Assembly (NCBI RefSeq): GCF_033807715.1
Contig: NC_084596.1
Location: forward strand, 36,356,879-36,420,878
Source: Cololabis saira
Taxonomy: Eukaryota > Chordata > Actinopteri > Beloniformes > Belonidae
DNA length: 64,000 nucleotides
Reading direction: 5' to 3'
Shown: positions 35,451 through 47,300 of the stretch, piece after piece
How the letters are laid out: every line of letters begins with the position of its first letter
Numbering within the stretch: position 1 is the stretch's first letter
Translations under genes and position numbers: made by a program
The notes under the pieces: model-generated
The model's database searches: none
Seen by the model: the letters and a program-made list of their open reading frames with translations, nothing else
What the model was told of the DNA's origin: nothing

Positions 35451-35729
35451 TTAGCTTTACCTTGACGGCATGCTTCTGCCTTTTATGCAGATTTATGGGA
35501 GCCAAACCCCTGCCGAAAGAGAAATATGGCTCCGCTAGCCTGACATAAAGACTGAGCTGAAATGCAGTGCGTTTCCTTATTGGCTACAGATGACCCAGCC
35601 TCACGAGCCGGCCACGGTTGTTTGTTTACCCTACATTCAACTATTGTTCTCACTTGTTAAGTTAATGTTCATTTACTTTTAAGCAGGGCTATTTTTGAAC
35701 AGATTGTGATCAGTGGATTGAAGACTTGC

Positions 35730-35859
35730 CTGAGACAGATGGCAGCTAGCCTCTCTACTTCCGTCTCCATGTGTTCCTGCAGCTCTCCGGGCCTGAGCAG
35801 CACCTGACAAATGGGGCAGATTGGAGCCTGGCTGTCGTACAGGGACATCTTCTTTTTAC
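35730..35859 (-). CDS. rnf220: rnf220 coding exon A: first Cys-rich motif (partial gene)
   Basis: RNF220 is an E3 ubiquitin ligase known in vertebrates for roles with the partner ZC4H2 in neural patterning and for modifying Sin3B and beta-catenin pathway components. This is the first of its exons seen here. It starts after an acceptor reading CTCCTCTCCAG, with GT completing a Cys codon begun in the missing upstream exon. It encodes KKKMSLYDSQAPICPICQVL and then a HMETEVERL stretch: a C-x2-C pair followed by His, family-typical. It has 42 whole codons plus a final AG, which is completed by the T of the next exon to give Ser. The donor is CAG|GCAAGT, a non-canonical GC donor. The match to the RNF220 family is from memory of the vertebrate protein. 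The large N-terminal exon is not in the window. Confidence 0.93.
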
Positions 35860-36099
35860 CTGGAGAGGAGGAGCAGAGACAGCAACAGATACATCAGAAC
35901 AGACACTGATAAGACAAACAGGAACCTTGTATTGATATTAAACTACACATGTGGGTTTAAACTTGTTAGTCAAATTGCTTCATGAGAGCAAATCAAGTTG
36001 TTTTTATTTCTCTGCTTTCGCTTGTTTATCACTGGGAAGGAAGACTTTAGCACATTATCCACCAAATAGTACCAAGATTTGAACTTATATGTCTTAGAT

Positions 36100-36657
36100 C
36101 AGTGTCTCCCAACCTGGGGTCCGGGCCCCCCCTGGGGGGGCGCCAGAGATCCCTGGGGGGGGCGCGAAACTTTGTCTGCTTGGAAATTATGCAGTTGTAA
36201 AAATTATATTTGCGAATCAGTCATTCATAAGACATTGTTAGGAATAATTTATGAATGTTTTGAATATTTTTTGTGTTTTTATACACTGGTGACAAACACA
36301 GGAAATTATTTCATTCCTTATTATTATATCATTACTCAACATTTAATCTACTCCGACAGGTTGTTAAAGGAAAAATGTCAAAAAATGTTGGTCTCATATT
36401 AAAAGAGACATTTTTCAGAAATATTTTTATGTCCTTTTATGTCCTTTTGTGTGTATTTTATACATTGGTGACATTGGAGAAAAACAAAGTCATATGTATA
36501 CAGAGTAAAACAAAGAGAAATGTATCAAAAAAACATAATTAATGTTCATTTTTTCAATTAAAGACTATTTTGGTGCTAGTACGTACGGGGCGGGGGGGCT
36601 GGCTGGTCTTAGACACAAGTAGGGGGGGCTCCAAGGAAAAAAGGTTGGGAACCACTG
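36100..36657. mobile_element. Non-autonomous hAT-Charlie-like element
   Basis: The left end is CAGTGTCTCCCAACCTGGGG and the inverted right end is CAGTGGTTCCCAACCTTTTT. The flanking 8-mers TCTTAGAT (36092-36099) and TCTTAAAT (36658-36665) differ at one base. The GC-rich ends (GGGCCCCCC and GGGGGGGC) and AT-rich middle are typical. No intact ORF was seen in the 558 bp. Confidence 0.85.
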
Positions 36658-37288
36658 TCTTAAATAACAAATGTATGCATGTGTATTTGATTTCTGGGAC
36701 CTACAAAAAAAAGGAGAAGGGAGCGCTATAGAGTCTCATGCACATTCTTGTGTAACGTCAAAGCAGGAGGAGGGGGAAGGTGAGGGAGTTAAAGAAGTGT
36801 CTGCCACGGATGAGATAATGCTGTATAGAGTCTGCCAACACTACCTCACTTCATTGTCCTTGATAACAGGGCAACAGGGTGGGGCCCACCTGTTTTTGTG
36901 TGTTAGCATGTGCGTCTGGGCGTATATGGGGAGTGCGTGTGTAGCAGAAAGTGTGTGTTCTGAACAAAAGCCGCGTCTGACCCCGGGTGACTGCATATGT
37001 ACGTGTGCGACGATGTAAATAAGCCGTCTTGAGAGTCGGCCCTCTGGGTCAGTCTGGGTGGGCTAAAAATACCCGCTATTGAAATGGTATCAGGCCTTAA
37101 TGCTGGAGGACACTTCCTGATTTCCTGTATGCAGCCAATCAAACGGGGTTTTTTTTAGCCCACGAACAAAAGGCTCCGCCTCGGCCAGGACATCCCGTTT
37201 AGACTGCTTGTCACCACGGCAACAAGAGGGCCAGGTCGGAGGGGAGTCCCTCTCTCTCTCTGTCTTGTCTTTGATGTTACCCTCACAC

Positions 37289-37319
<31 letters not shown>

Positions 37320-39008
37320 CACACACAATCGTAAACACACACATACGCAGCACTCTGGAGACGTGTGTCTATGCTCACTTATTGGTTTGCCAGAGGACTC
37401 ATCAGGAGACAACTAGTAAGGGAACACACTCACACAGACACACTCACACAGACACACACAAACACACACACACTCTTTCATTTCTCTCTCTCTCTCTGTC
37501 CCCAGCACCCCTCCTCAACACCGGCCAAGCACTGGACACGTTAACTGACTTTGGCAAAAGGGAATAGATAACTCAATCTCTTTTTCTTTCTGCTTTTCTT
37601 TCTTCTTTCTACACCTCTCTCTCTCTCCTTCTCCCTATTTTCCCATCAATCCTATTTCTTGGTATTCCTCTCACCATACCATGTACCTCTCTCCCCTCTG
37701 TGGTCTCTTAAGATATTTCATTTTCTGTCCTTGTTTCTCCATCTCCTTTAATCGCCCCCATCTCCACCATCCCACACCTTTTCTCCCCCTCGTTGAGTTG
37801 ACAAGATAATTTGAGTCACACTGAAGCCTTTGCCATCTAGTATCGCAAAAAAAGGAAAGACCTGATCCCTCTCCGCAGCCCATGGGGTTCCTGCTGCTCC
37901 AGTTAAAGCCATTCCCAGGGATCGCTGACACACAATCACAGCGGGCATCATCATATTCCTGCATTTCCTTATCTTTGGATCTTTGGAAGTGTAAATAGTT
38001 AATTAACTGTCCGGATGTATCTTTGCATTATAAAGCTATTTTCTTTTTAACACTGCAATAGTCTGAGAGGATAAGACTTTTTTTGATGAAATGTAGACGC
38101 ATGAGAAAAGAGAAGAAAAATGATGAATAAAAGATAACTCTTAAGTATGTGAAGTTTATGCCAAACTGATTTGAGTTGACCCAAGCTAACGTGTTACAAA
38201 AACATGACCTGTGGGCACGCAAAAAGTAATTTCTCAGATTTGAGGGAGATGATGAAATCCACAGACACTGTGACTGAATAATCTCACAAACAAGTTTTTT
38301 AATCAACAAGAAATTGAATTTTCAGGCACCAAAGTGGCACCCAAACACAGGATATTGAACTCAACCCTACACAAGCGTCACACACACCACAGGAATTAGA
38401 AGTTTCAATAAGCCCAAGAATAAAAGTATAGAAAAGTAAATGTAAACAATAGGGGGAGGGTGTTGGTTCAGGATTCGTTGAAACTCAGAGTTAGTTTTTG
38501 GTTTAAAATGCAGATTGGTCTTAAAGTTTAGACTCATTTCCAAATAATCAGATTCACTGACTCTTTTCCAATCTGACTGAACACCAAAGCAGTGTCACAA
38601 AACAAAACAGCGCAAAAGGCTTTAGGAGTTATATCACTTAAGTGAATTATATATGTAAGCAACATTTATATACTGCAATTTTTAAAGATTTCCACTAAAT
38701 CCAAAATCTTATTTCCTGCTGTCCTCTCCTCCAACCCATGCATTTTTAAAACCTGTCTGTTGTTGCTCTCTCAAATCCTTTCTTATCACTTTCAATCCAT
38801 GTGTCTGTTTTCTTTTTATTCATATTTTTCCCTGTTTTTTGTCAAATGTTCCCAGAGGAAAGTCGGTGATAGCGAGAGAGACAAATGGACAGATAAATCC
38901 AGTACAAGAGGAAGAGAAGAAGAGAGGGGGCGAAGTGTAGATGTGATGCAATGTCGCACACCGGGCTTGTCATCCCCTTAAAGATGATTAATGTTGGGGT
39001 ACGACACA

Positions 39009-39043
<35 letters not shown>

Positions 39044-39840
39044 GCGCGTACCCACACGTCCTGCGTTAGACCTCGCAGCCTAAACACACCCTCACCCTGC
39101 GGCACAACAAGGGAGCGTTTAATCTGGGGCTGCGTGGGGAAGGCACGGGAGTCGGGGAGGGCGGGGGAAGGTGGAGGATGGAGGTGAGGAGACGGCCGGA
39201 CAATAACAAGGAAATAGGCCTGACAAGACTTTTTAGTGGTGAGATTCTTCAGAGACATGCTGGCTGGCAGAGTGAGCGATGGATGGATGGATAGATGGAG
39301 GAAAAGAGAGAGGTGTGCACCTCCCTGACAGCGATGATGGAAAATAGGCCAGATTCCTACCCTAATGTGCCAGGATGGATCGTCTCATCTCTCGTTCTCT
39401 CACTTTCTTTTCCTTCTCTCTCTCCCTCTTTCAGTCCCGCCATCTGTCATTAGTCTATCTCTCCATCTCCTATTTGCCTTTTTCTTTTCCTTTCCAGATC
39501 CCTTTCTCAGTCTTGTCCTCCTTGTTCCATATTTCCCCCCGTCACCACATTTTACCACCTTTCTCATCTCTGTCCCTTGATCCACTTCATGGCGCTCACT
39601 GGTTTTGCTCAGGTTGCAAAACAATAAGTCACTCAGCTGGCAGGAAGCACATGCTCCCACTATTGGGATCCTCCCTCTGATTTATTTACTGGATGCTGTA
39701 GTACTGGCATGACACCGTGGCTGGACCAGTTCAAGCGGCAACAACATCCCACACTGAAAAATTAGGCCAATGCACGCTCAGCAAAAGCTGCAGTTCTCTG
39801 AGTGGCCACATGAGGCTGGCCCCAGATGCGAGGTCAGTCC

Positions 39841-40322
39841 TTAAAGGGGACCTATCATGAAAAACACTTTTTGTCTTGCTTTCACATAAAGTGGTGTCCG
39901 GCCAACTCAGAGAACGAGGAAAGCAACCAAATTCTGCAGATGAGCCATCCAGTGTGATGTGGCTTCTACGAGCCGTTCAGATTCCGCTCCCGTCGTTACG
40001 TAACGACGGGAGCGATTTACATCGGTTGGCCTCCGATGTGTGAAACCACGCCCACAACTAACTCTGCCGGCCGGAGCTTCCGCCATTTTTTCGTAGCAGT
40101 GTATCACGTCATTCAGGCAGCCAATCTTCACAGAGCCTCATTATCATAGCCCCGCCCACTCAGAATCCTGCATAGATAATGAGGTTAAGTTTGGGAAGAT
40201 AAAGACATGGCTCAGAGGCTGAATTTCTAATTTATTTAGCAAAAACAATAAAAAAGCTTGTTTTTAAGACATTCAAGGCCTGTTTAAAATAGGTATTAGA
40301 TGCCATAATAGGCCCCCTTTAA
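39841..40322. mobile_element. piggyBac-like MITE with TTAA ends
   Basis: TTAA at 39841-39844 and 40319-40322. The left end AAGGGGACCTATCATGAAAA and the inverted right end AAGGGGGCCTATTATGGCAT belong to a very common fish MITE type. The centre holds a perfect 30-bp palindrome at 39985-40014. Confidence 0.85.
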
Positions 40323-40504
40323 GTTCAATGCCCTTTTGTCATGTGTTGAAACAGTTTTGTAGGGTTTTAACCATCTTTAAAACATCACAGGTTGCTGTAT
40401 GACAGTGCCTCTTTTAATCCTGCTGTATTCATAACATTATTATTTTTTTTATTTTTTTTTTTTTTATTAACAAACAGTGCAAACGATGACAAAAGACAGC
40501 ATCA

Positions 40505-40507
<3 letters not shown>

Positions 40508-40579
<72 letters not shown>
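40508..40579 (+). repeat. (GT)36 microsatellite
   Basis: A perfect GT run, followed by a GTGCGTGC variant end. Confidence 0.95.
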
Positions 40580-40583
<4 letters not shown>

Positions 40584-43500
40584 CGTGCCGTGTTTGAGTG
40601 TAAATAAGGTGATGAAAATAGGTACATAAATTGAGAATATTGATTCGAAAGTGAACAAATAAACAATTTTCATATTGAGTGGTGTAGCATGATATCATAT
40701 AAATATAGCAATATCCTAATATAACATATTTTGTATAAAATATTATAACATATAACCAAATTATATCACCATACTATTATATATTACAATATAATACTAT
40801 AGTTTAACATGCCAAGAGATTTCATCACTTTAATATAATAATATGAAACAATATATCATGATAATGCCAGTAATAATTATTAGAGTTAGGATTGGTCATT
40901 TATGTTTTGCAATGAGGGGTGCAAATTCATATTCATAACATTATTACTCAGCTCTACTTCACCACCACTTTTACTGGACAACCCCCCTGAGAGATCAGTG
41001 TACAACTTGCTACTTCAATGTAAAGATACAGAAGTGACACGAATTACACTCAATTAGCCCTGATACATATTGTACCATATGAGAAAGCAGGTGGTAAACG
41101 AGCTAATAGAGAACCCCAGCCTGAAGCAGCACAAACCAGCAGCCTACATCAATCTCCATCTTATACAGTATCAATCATCTATAGTTTACCTTTGGCCCTC
41201 CAGCTACAATTCCTGAAAATAAAAGGATGACCACATACATTTGTTTGTACATAGAATACTGAATAAAAGTAATACATTCTGGGCTAAGCGTTTGACATCT
41301 TTAAACTAATGAGAGATGTCACACAAACAAACACAATGAGCCATTACAGATGACAGATGGCTAAGAGGAGAAAGTGAAACGCAAAGAGGTTGTCCTCTGT
41401 TTCCACGTTTCTTATTTCCTTGCATTTGTATTGTTTCTCTTTCACCTTGGCCTTCAGACATCTTTCTTTATTCCTTCTACCCTTCTTTTCTCCGTTGCTT
41501 GCGCTTCTCTTTCAACGCTGCTTAATAATGTGTCCTCCTCTCCTTTCCTTTATTTGCGAGTCAACCCATATGAAAGACAACTGCAGCATCTAAAAAAATC
41601 AATTTCTGCCGCCAACAGCAGTGTGAAAATTTGTCAAAAGTCCCGTCATCGTGAACGAGTTTAATGCCATTTAACACTTTAAGGAGCGTTCATCATCTCC
41701 CTTCGTTCTGAACTTTCCTCCTCTCTGTCTCTCAGCGTCTCTCTCCCCTCTCCCTCAGTCTCTTCACTCCAGATGAAGTGGGAATCAATAGATGCTAGAT
41801 AGCACAGAGCTACGAGTCACAGACTACAATGGGCTGAGGTAAAAAGGCCACCTCCATGGTGGACGGGGGATTGTCAGCTCGATACTCGCTCTCAATGGGG
41901 CCAGAGATAAAACACCATTTGGGGTGTCCTCACGCCTCAATGGGCTAAGAGGCAAAGCATGTGCTCACAACAGTGTGGGCCCAAATCCCATTAATGGCCT
42001 GTATTGCTTGTCATCTCATCACTTTTATGTTTCTTAGTACTGTTCCCTCTTAGGAAGTAGATCTACGTGCACATAGAGGTTTTACTCAGACCTGGAATCT
42101 ATTAAAATCGAAATTGATCAATAAAATATTGTTAGCCCTTATTTTCTAACCCAATCAGTTCTGCAGAGGAGGGAGGGGGTTGGGTTCATCGTTTCCTGTT
42201 TTTTAAAAAAAAGAATATAAAATGCTTGACTTTCTATGAACTTAAAAATTTTTTATTCCTTTTCTTTTATATCTTCTGTAAGTACACTTGTAAATTGCGC
42301 AGACAATCAGCTAATGAGTGCTGAGCATGTAAACCGCTTCTAAGCGCAACAATAAGAATCAGATAAGAGGCCAGATTTATTAGTTGGTACACATACAGTA
42401 TTTTATGTGGGTAGCTCACGCACAAACTGCAGAAAGCACACTTGCAAAGGCGCACGAGCACATCTCCCAAATGGAATTACAAAGTGTCGACATGTCGAGA
42501 CTGTTTTTCTGTCCTTGAACAACTGTCTTCTCCTAATGTGCGCATCCACACATACTCCCATTCGCTTACCTTGTTGTTCCCCTAAATGAGTTTTTTGACA
42601 TGCATCAAGTGTTTATGCTCGCTACCTCTCTTTTCTCCTCCTCCCCCTCTTCCTCCTCCTCCTCTTCATCCTCCTTCCCCCCCCCCCCCCCCCTCCCCTC
42701 ATTGCTCGCCCAGCCGGTTAGCTATAACACCCGCCAACATTGGTAAACAAGGAAATCTCTCAGCCGCGGCCCGGCGCGTAACCGCATTACTGCGCCCGAT
42801 AACCTCTTCAAATAATGTGCGATAAGGGGAATTTGATTTGATTCACGGAAAGGGAAGGAGGGCCACTTCTGCTCCCCCCTCTCCAATCTCTCCCTTTTCC
42901 TTTATTTCTTTCTTTCTCCTCTCTCCGCGCTATTCTCCTGCTCTTCTTTTCACTTAGCCCGAGGGTCCGGGCCTCCTCCTCCTCCTCCTCCTCCTCCTCC
43001 TCCTCTGCCACATTCCCTCCTTCTCCCGGATGACACCACCTCGCATCCGCAATCAAATAAATCCCACTGAGGTGTCAGCCTTCATTTTGACTCTCCCCTG
43101 TCTTCTGCCCGACCGATGCAAGGTGAGGTGAGAGGGCCCCCGTAAAGCCATCATCTCCATAATGGCAAATATGAGCCCCGGAGCCCAAAACCTGAGGCCA
43201 CATTAACACAAATGTGACTCGCAAGGTGTGTGTGCACGCGCCCCCGGAGTGAGTCATATGGTTTCTCTTAAGTGAGCTGTGATTTAAGCAGGCTAGACAC
43301 TGATCTCTGCCCATACGTGTGTGTTTGTGTGTGCGTGTAAAACAGATGAGGCTGTGCGGCTCATTCAGAGGACATTTGATGAAATGGAACGGGGGTCAAC
43401 TTCAGTTTGCCACCCGGGCTGCTTCACGTTACTTTGTGCATGTGTGCTTTTCCTCTGTCTATCAGACCTTGTGTGTGTGTGTGTGTATCTGTGTGTGTGT

Positions 43501-44726
43501 GTGTGTGTGTGTGTGCATATGTGGTCTTACTCCCTGACAGTGATGCATGGTGCTTTTAAATAGCACTCCTCCACGCCCAGCTCAAAACTCATCACCAGGC
43601 TCTTTTGCTATCCCTCCCTCGCTCCCCGGGGTTGTCACTTTTAGGAAAGCAAATGAAATGTCGGCTCAGCGGAGATGAGGGATGAAGAGATGGCCAGATT
43701 GAGGGATAGAAGAGCAGGGGAAGGGGGGGGTGTAGGGGGTGTTTGTCTGTGTGTGTGCATGCCGTGATAGCCTGCCTGTGTTTGCTGTCTGTTTAAGTCA
43801 AGAGAGTTAAAATATTTCTGTGCTTGAACGAGAAGGTGAGCGAATAAAGTGTAGAATGGAAGATGCACTTACATTTACATGGACAGGACATTTATTACAC
43901 TTAGTAACGGAGCAGCGTTCATTCTGTCACCGGGAAAACGTTTGGGATCAGTAAATATCATGTTGAAAAAACCTCATTGCCTTAAATATTAACAAATGCA
44001 ATAAAAATGACATGTTAATTAATTTGGGAGTGTTTAGAAAAGAAACAGGGAAAGCCCAGGATATCAACGCGTCATAAATCACCAGCTGCCCGGTTCTGAA
44101 CACTCACTGATAAATGGTCATCTGATGAGCCCTGTGTGTGTGTGTGTGTGTGTGTGTGAGTAAGTGTGTGTGTGTGAGTAAGGGTGTGTGTGTGTGTCAG
44201 AATGTGTAATGTGGCCTGCACTCCTGGGACCGTGCATGTGTGTCTGCTTCAAAGACGGCAGCGTGACGCTAGTGAGGTTATGTCCAACTACTGACAGCTG
44301 TTTATCCAATCAATCACCTTGTCAGTGTGTGTGCGTCAGAGAGACATCGGTGTGAGAGAAAGAAGTAAATTAATGGAGCATTAACCACGCGCTGACCCTT
44401 GCGAGCAGAGTCCCAACCAGCAGCTGTAAGACCAGATCTCTGTTCAAGACCCCTGACAAGCACAAACGCAAGACGCAAGTCAAGCCACAACTTCCTGTTC
44501 GTGTACTTTCACCCAGGAAGTGAAACGGTAGTTAAGCTAATACGCTTTAACCGTAAGGTTTAAGAAGTGTCGTACTTTCTTGTACCAAAATCTTTCTTTC
44601 ATTTTCCTTCAGTTCACTTTCCTTTATTTTTATTTTAAAATCCAAAGTAGAAACTTTTTGCACACCAGTTATGCAGAAAGGTGCGTCGGAGGAGGAAAGC
44701 TGCAGCCAATTTTAAAAAGAAAACAT

Positions 44727-44901
44727 CCGCACACGTTCTTCTCACCAGACTACTGTTTTATTGGGCCAACGTTTCGGTCATCGACCTTTCTCAAGGCATC
44801 AAACAGATCTGTAGTTCTGATCTGTTTGATGCCTTGAGAAAGGTCGATGACCGAAACGTTGGCCCAATAAAACAGTAGTCTGGTGAGAAGAACGTGTGCG
44901 G
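44727..44901. repeat. Perfect 83-bp inverted repeat, 9-bp spacer
   Basis: The arms 44727-44809 and 44819-44901 are exact reverse complements over all 83 bases. They carry GACCGAAACGTTGGCCCAAT on the second arm. A direct repeat around CTTTATTTTTATTTTAAAAT flanks the structure at about 44620 and 44908. The arm sequence, with CGAAACGTTG then CAATAAA, looks like a retroelement 3' end present as two head-to-head copies. I suspect a Penelope-like source but cannot confirm it. Confidence 0.9.
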
Positions 44902-45689
44902 GAGTTTTCTTTATTTTTATTTTAAAATCAAAATCCACGATGAGTAATTCAAGCATCCTTACGGATTGTCGATAATTAAAGATTTGCGGGCTTAGTGAGG
45001 CCAGGGAAAGTGAAATGCTAATTATTTCTGGAATCATACTTGCTTGACATGCTTTCTGAACACTGAATGTGACTTCAGTACTTGCTCGTGACATATTTGA
45101 AATATGTTATGATGAAGACGCATGGCTGGAAGACATTTCGACCTCCAATGAGCTCTACCCCGTCTCTGATCGACTATTCTGTTTCTCCAACCTCGGTTGT
45201 ACCGAGGAGGAGGCACGAAGCCCTTCGACGCGTACTGTACCTCCGTCCCAAAGGAGCGTAATAATTGCAGGTACATGTGATGTCAGTGAGTCAAATAGGG
45301 ACATCAGCAAATTTGAAAGGGACAACCTGAGTTATCGGAGTCTGCTTGTTTGTGTAAAATGAAACATAATATTTGGTTTCAGGGATGAGAGATTTCAAAG
45401 TTGCCCTTGAGTAACATGCCTTTATCTTTTTCTTTTAGCGCTTGCACCGACAGCAGCATGACGGTATGGGCAACACTCTCTCCACTCCACACTTGAAACT
45501 GACTGTGAAAGCCGCTCAGAGACACGCCACTTCACAAACAGGGATTTCCTGCACGTCGCTCCTCTTTCTATCGTTTATCCTCCTTTATCTTTCTCATTTA
45601 CTAGCTTCTTCTCTTTTCCCTTTTCTGCTTTTCATTCCTTTAATTCCTCTTTCTCGCTGCCTCTCATTATCTCTCTCCCCGCTGCTTTC

Positions 45690-45840
45690 ATATGGTCTAG
45701 CAGCTGAATTAATTACCAAAGCCAATTAACGCAAGATTGGCTGATGTTTTAACTAATTAGCTTTAATGAGGGTGCCGTGGCTGCTTGCACCGTGTTAATT
45801 GAATCCTAACAGAGGAGGAGGCAGCCTGTGGAGGCATTAT
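45690..45840. promoter_or_regulatory. Candidate conserved non-coding element, TAAT-rich
   Basis: Within 150 bp there are at least five homeodomain-type cores: GAATTAATTACC, CCAATTAACG, AACTAATTAGC, CTTTAATGAG and GTTAATTGAA. The block is free of simple repeats and lies in a long developmental-gene intron. Conservation cannot be tested here. Confidence 0.35.
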
Positions 45841-45842
45841 GA

Positions 45843-45923
45843 ATGGATGGATGGATGGATGGATGGATGGATGGAGGGATGGGTGGATGGATGGATGGGT
45901 GGATGGATGCATGGATGGATGGA
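45843..45923 (+). repeat. (ATGG)n microsatellite, imperfect
   Basis: About 20 tetranucleotide units with GGGATGGG and GCATGG variants. Confidence 0.9.
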
Positions 45924-45937
45924 GCCCTCAGACATTG

Positions 45938-46015
45938 CCACTGAAAATATTCAGAGCGCAACATGGTACCACCCCTCCTGTTGTTGCAGGCGTTTTATCA
46001 TTAACATCTTTGGCC
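45938..46015 (+). repeat. Diverged duplicate segment, copy 1
   Basis: Begins ACTGAAAATATTCAGAGCGC and shares CCTCCTGTTGTT and ATCATTAACAT with 47237-47300. Both copies are preceded by ATGG-type repeats. Confidence 0.7.
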
Positions 46016-47236
46016 TTTTGTAAAAATTATAGAAAGAAAACTTGAAAAATAACAAGAAAAAAAAGACATTCTTTTAGAAAGTGGTATTGGTTTTTGCTGT
46101 CATGTTCATTTGCCTCATTTCCTAAGTAAAAGTTTGTTTTAGCCATGCCTGGCTTTGTTAACGCGAGTCATATCATGATTGTGTATCTCCTGGTTTATCT
46201 CTGCCGTATTAGTTATGGCTAAACGTGTCTGGGAAAGATATGTACCAGATTAAAATCTTAGATCAATGTCATGCTGTCCTCTTAGCGCCAGATTACATGC
46301 TGCATACCTGAACTCCATCCTCACCTGCCTCTTGATAGCAGGATCATAGGAGATAAATGGGAATTTAAATAAATGTCACTTTCAAACGTCTTATGGATAT
46401 ACTATGAAATTCCACTTCATGTCATCAAAAGAGATTCGGCGATTCAGATGCAGTACCACAGATTCAGCTCGCTAAAGCTGATTTTTGGTGTTTCTGGTGT
46501 GAATATGTTAGTATATTAGCACATGGCTGTGCCATTGGTTATATATTTTTTGCAAATTATCCTGTTTCATTGACAGATAAGTGTGGTCTGGGGTTTACGT
46601 GACGAGACAAAAACATTATAATTTTTACATCAAATTCATTGGAAAAACAAGTTGAATCAACTCTATTGAGAGACAGTGACCACAATAGAAAGGTTGTAAC
46701 ATTTTCAACACTTTCTCTCTGTTTCCTCTCCCATCTTCCTCACGGAAAGGCATGAACGCCGGCAGATTGTCTGAGGTGGCCATAAAAATCTGCATGGCCG
46801 TGTAAAAGGCTTAATGATTTTAAAGTTACAAGAGAAAAGAGGCCGCAGTTTGTCTCATCCATCAAGTCTAGCACCAGCACCCCCGCCAAATGGCTCTGCC
46901 ACCGAACCTGGAGCTCAGCAGTGAAGGGCAGGACACGCCCTCCCGACACCCCACGTCTCTCTGCAACATTTTAACTCCATCCCATTAGGACTGCTTTATC
47001 TTTTTCTTACACTTTGCATCTGTTTCAATCTTCTCTGGGTTGCCCTCTGCTTTTCATTGATTCATGTGTGTACAGCATGTGGCTAATACACAGAGGACCT
47101 ATGAGGTGTTGGTTGAAGTTTTGTTCCTGTTGTCATTTTGTGTCTTGATGAAATATTTGTGGCTTTAAGTGAAATACCGAAATCATATGGATGGATGGAA
47201 AGACAGATGGAGGTATAGGCACACTCACAAGTAATC

Positions 47237-47300
47237 ACTGAAAATATTCAGAGCGCAGCGCGTTACTACCCATCCTGTTGTTATCATTAACATTATTGGC
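47237..47300 (+). repeat. Diverged duplicate segment, copy 2
   Basis: Begins ACTGAAAATATTCAGAGCGC, the same first 20 bases as 45938 onward. It then continues with a CATCCTGTTGTTATCATTAA stretch, about 15 bp shorter than copy 1. Confidence 0.7.

Larger units (their letters stand above)
27680..35729 (-). other. rnf220 intron, 8.05 kb, GC-AG type
   Basis: The donor is GCAAGT just after exon A and the acceptor is CTCCACTGCAG before exon B. The intron contains a 1.5-kb (ATCC)n array close to its 3' end, a TTAA MITE, a (CA)n tract, a hAT transposase remnant and a possible SINE remnant. The long frames at 27771-29466 are repeat artefacts. Confidence 0.75.

Noticed and set aside
44770..44880. Hammerhead ribozyme within the inverted repeat (CGATGACCGAAAC looked like a CTGATGA...GAAAC core)
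   Set aside because: The core CTGATGA and the three-stem arrangement are not present. GGTCGATGACC simply forms a small palindrome.
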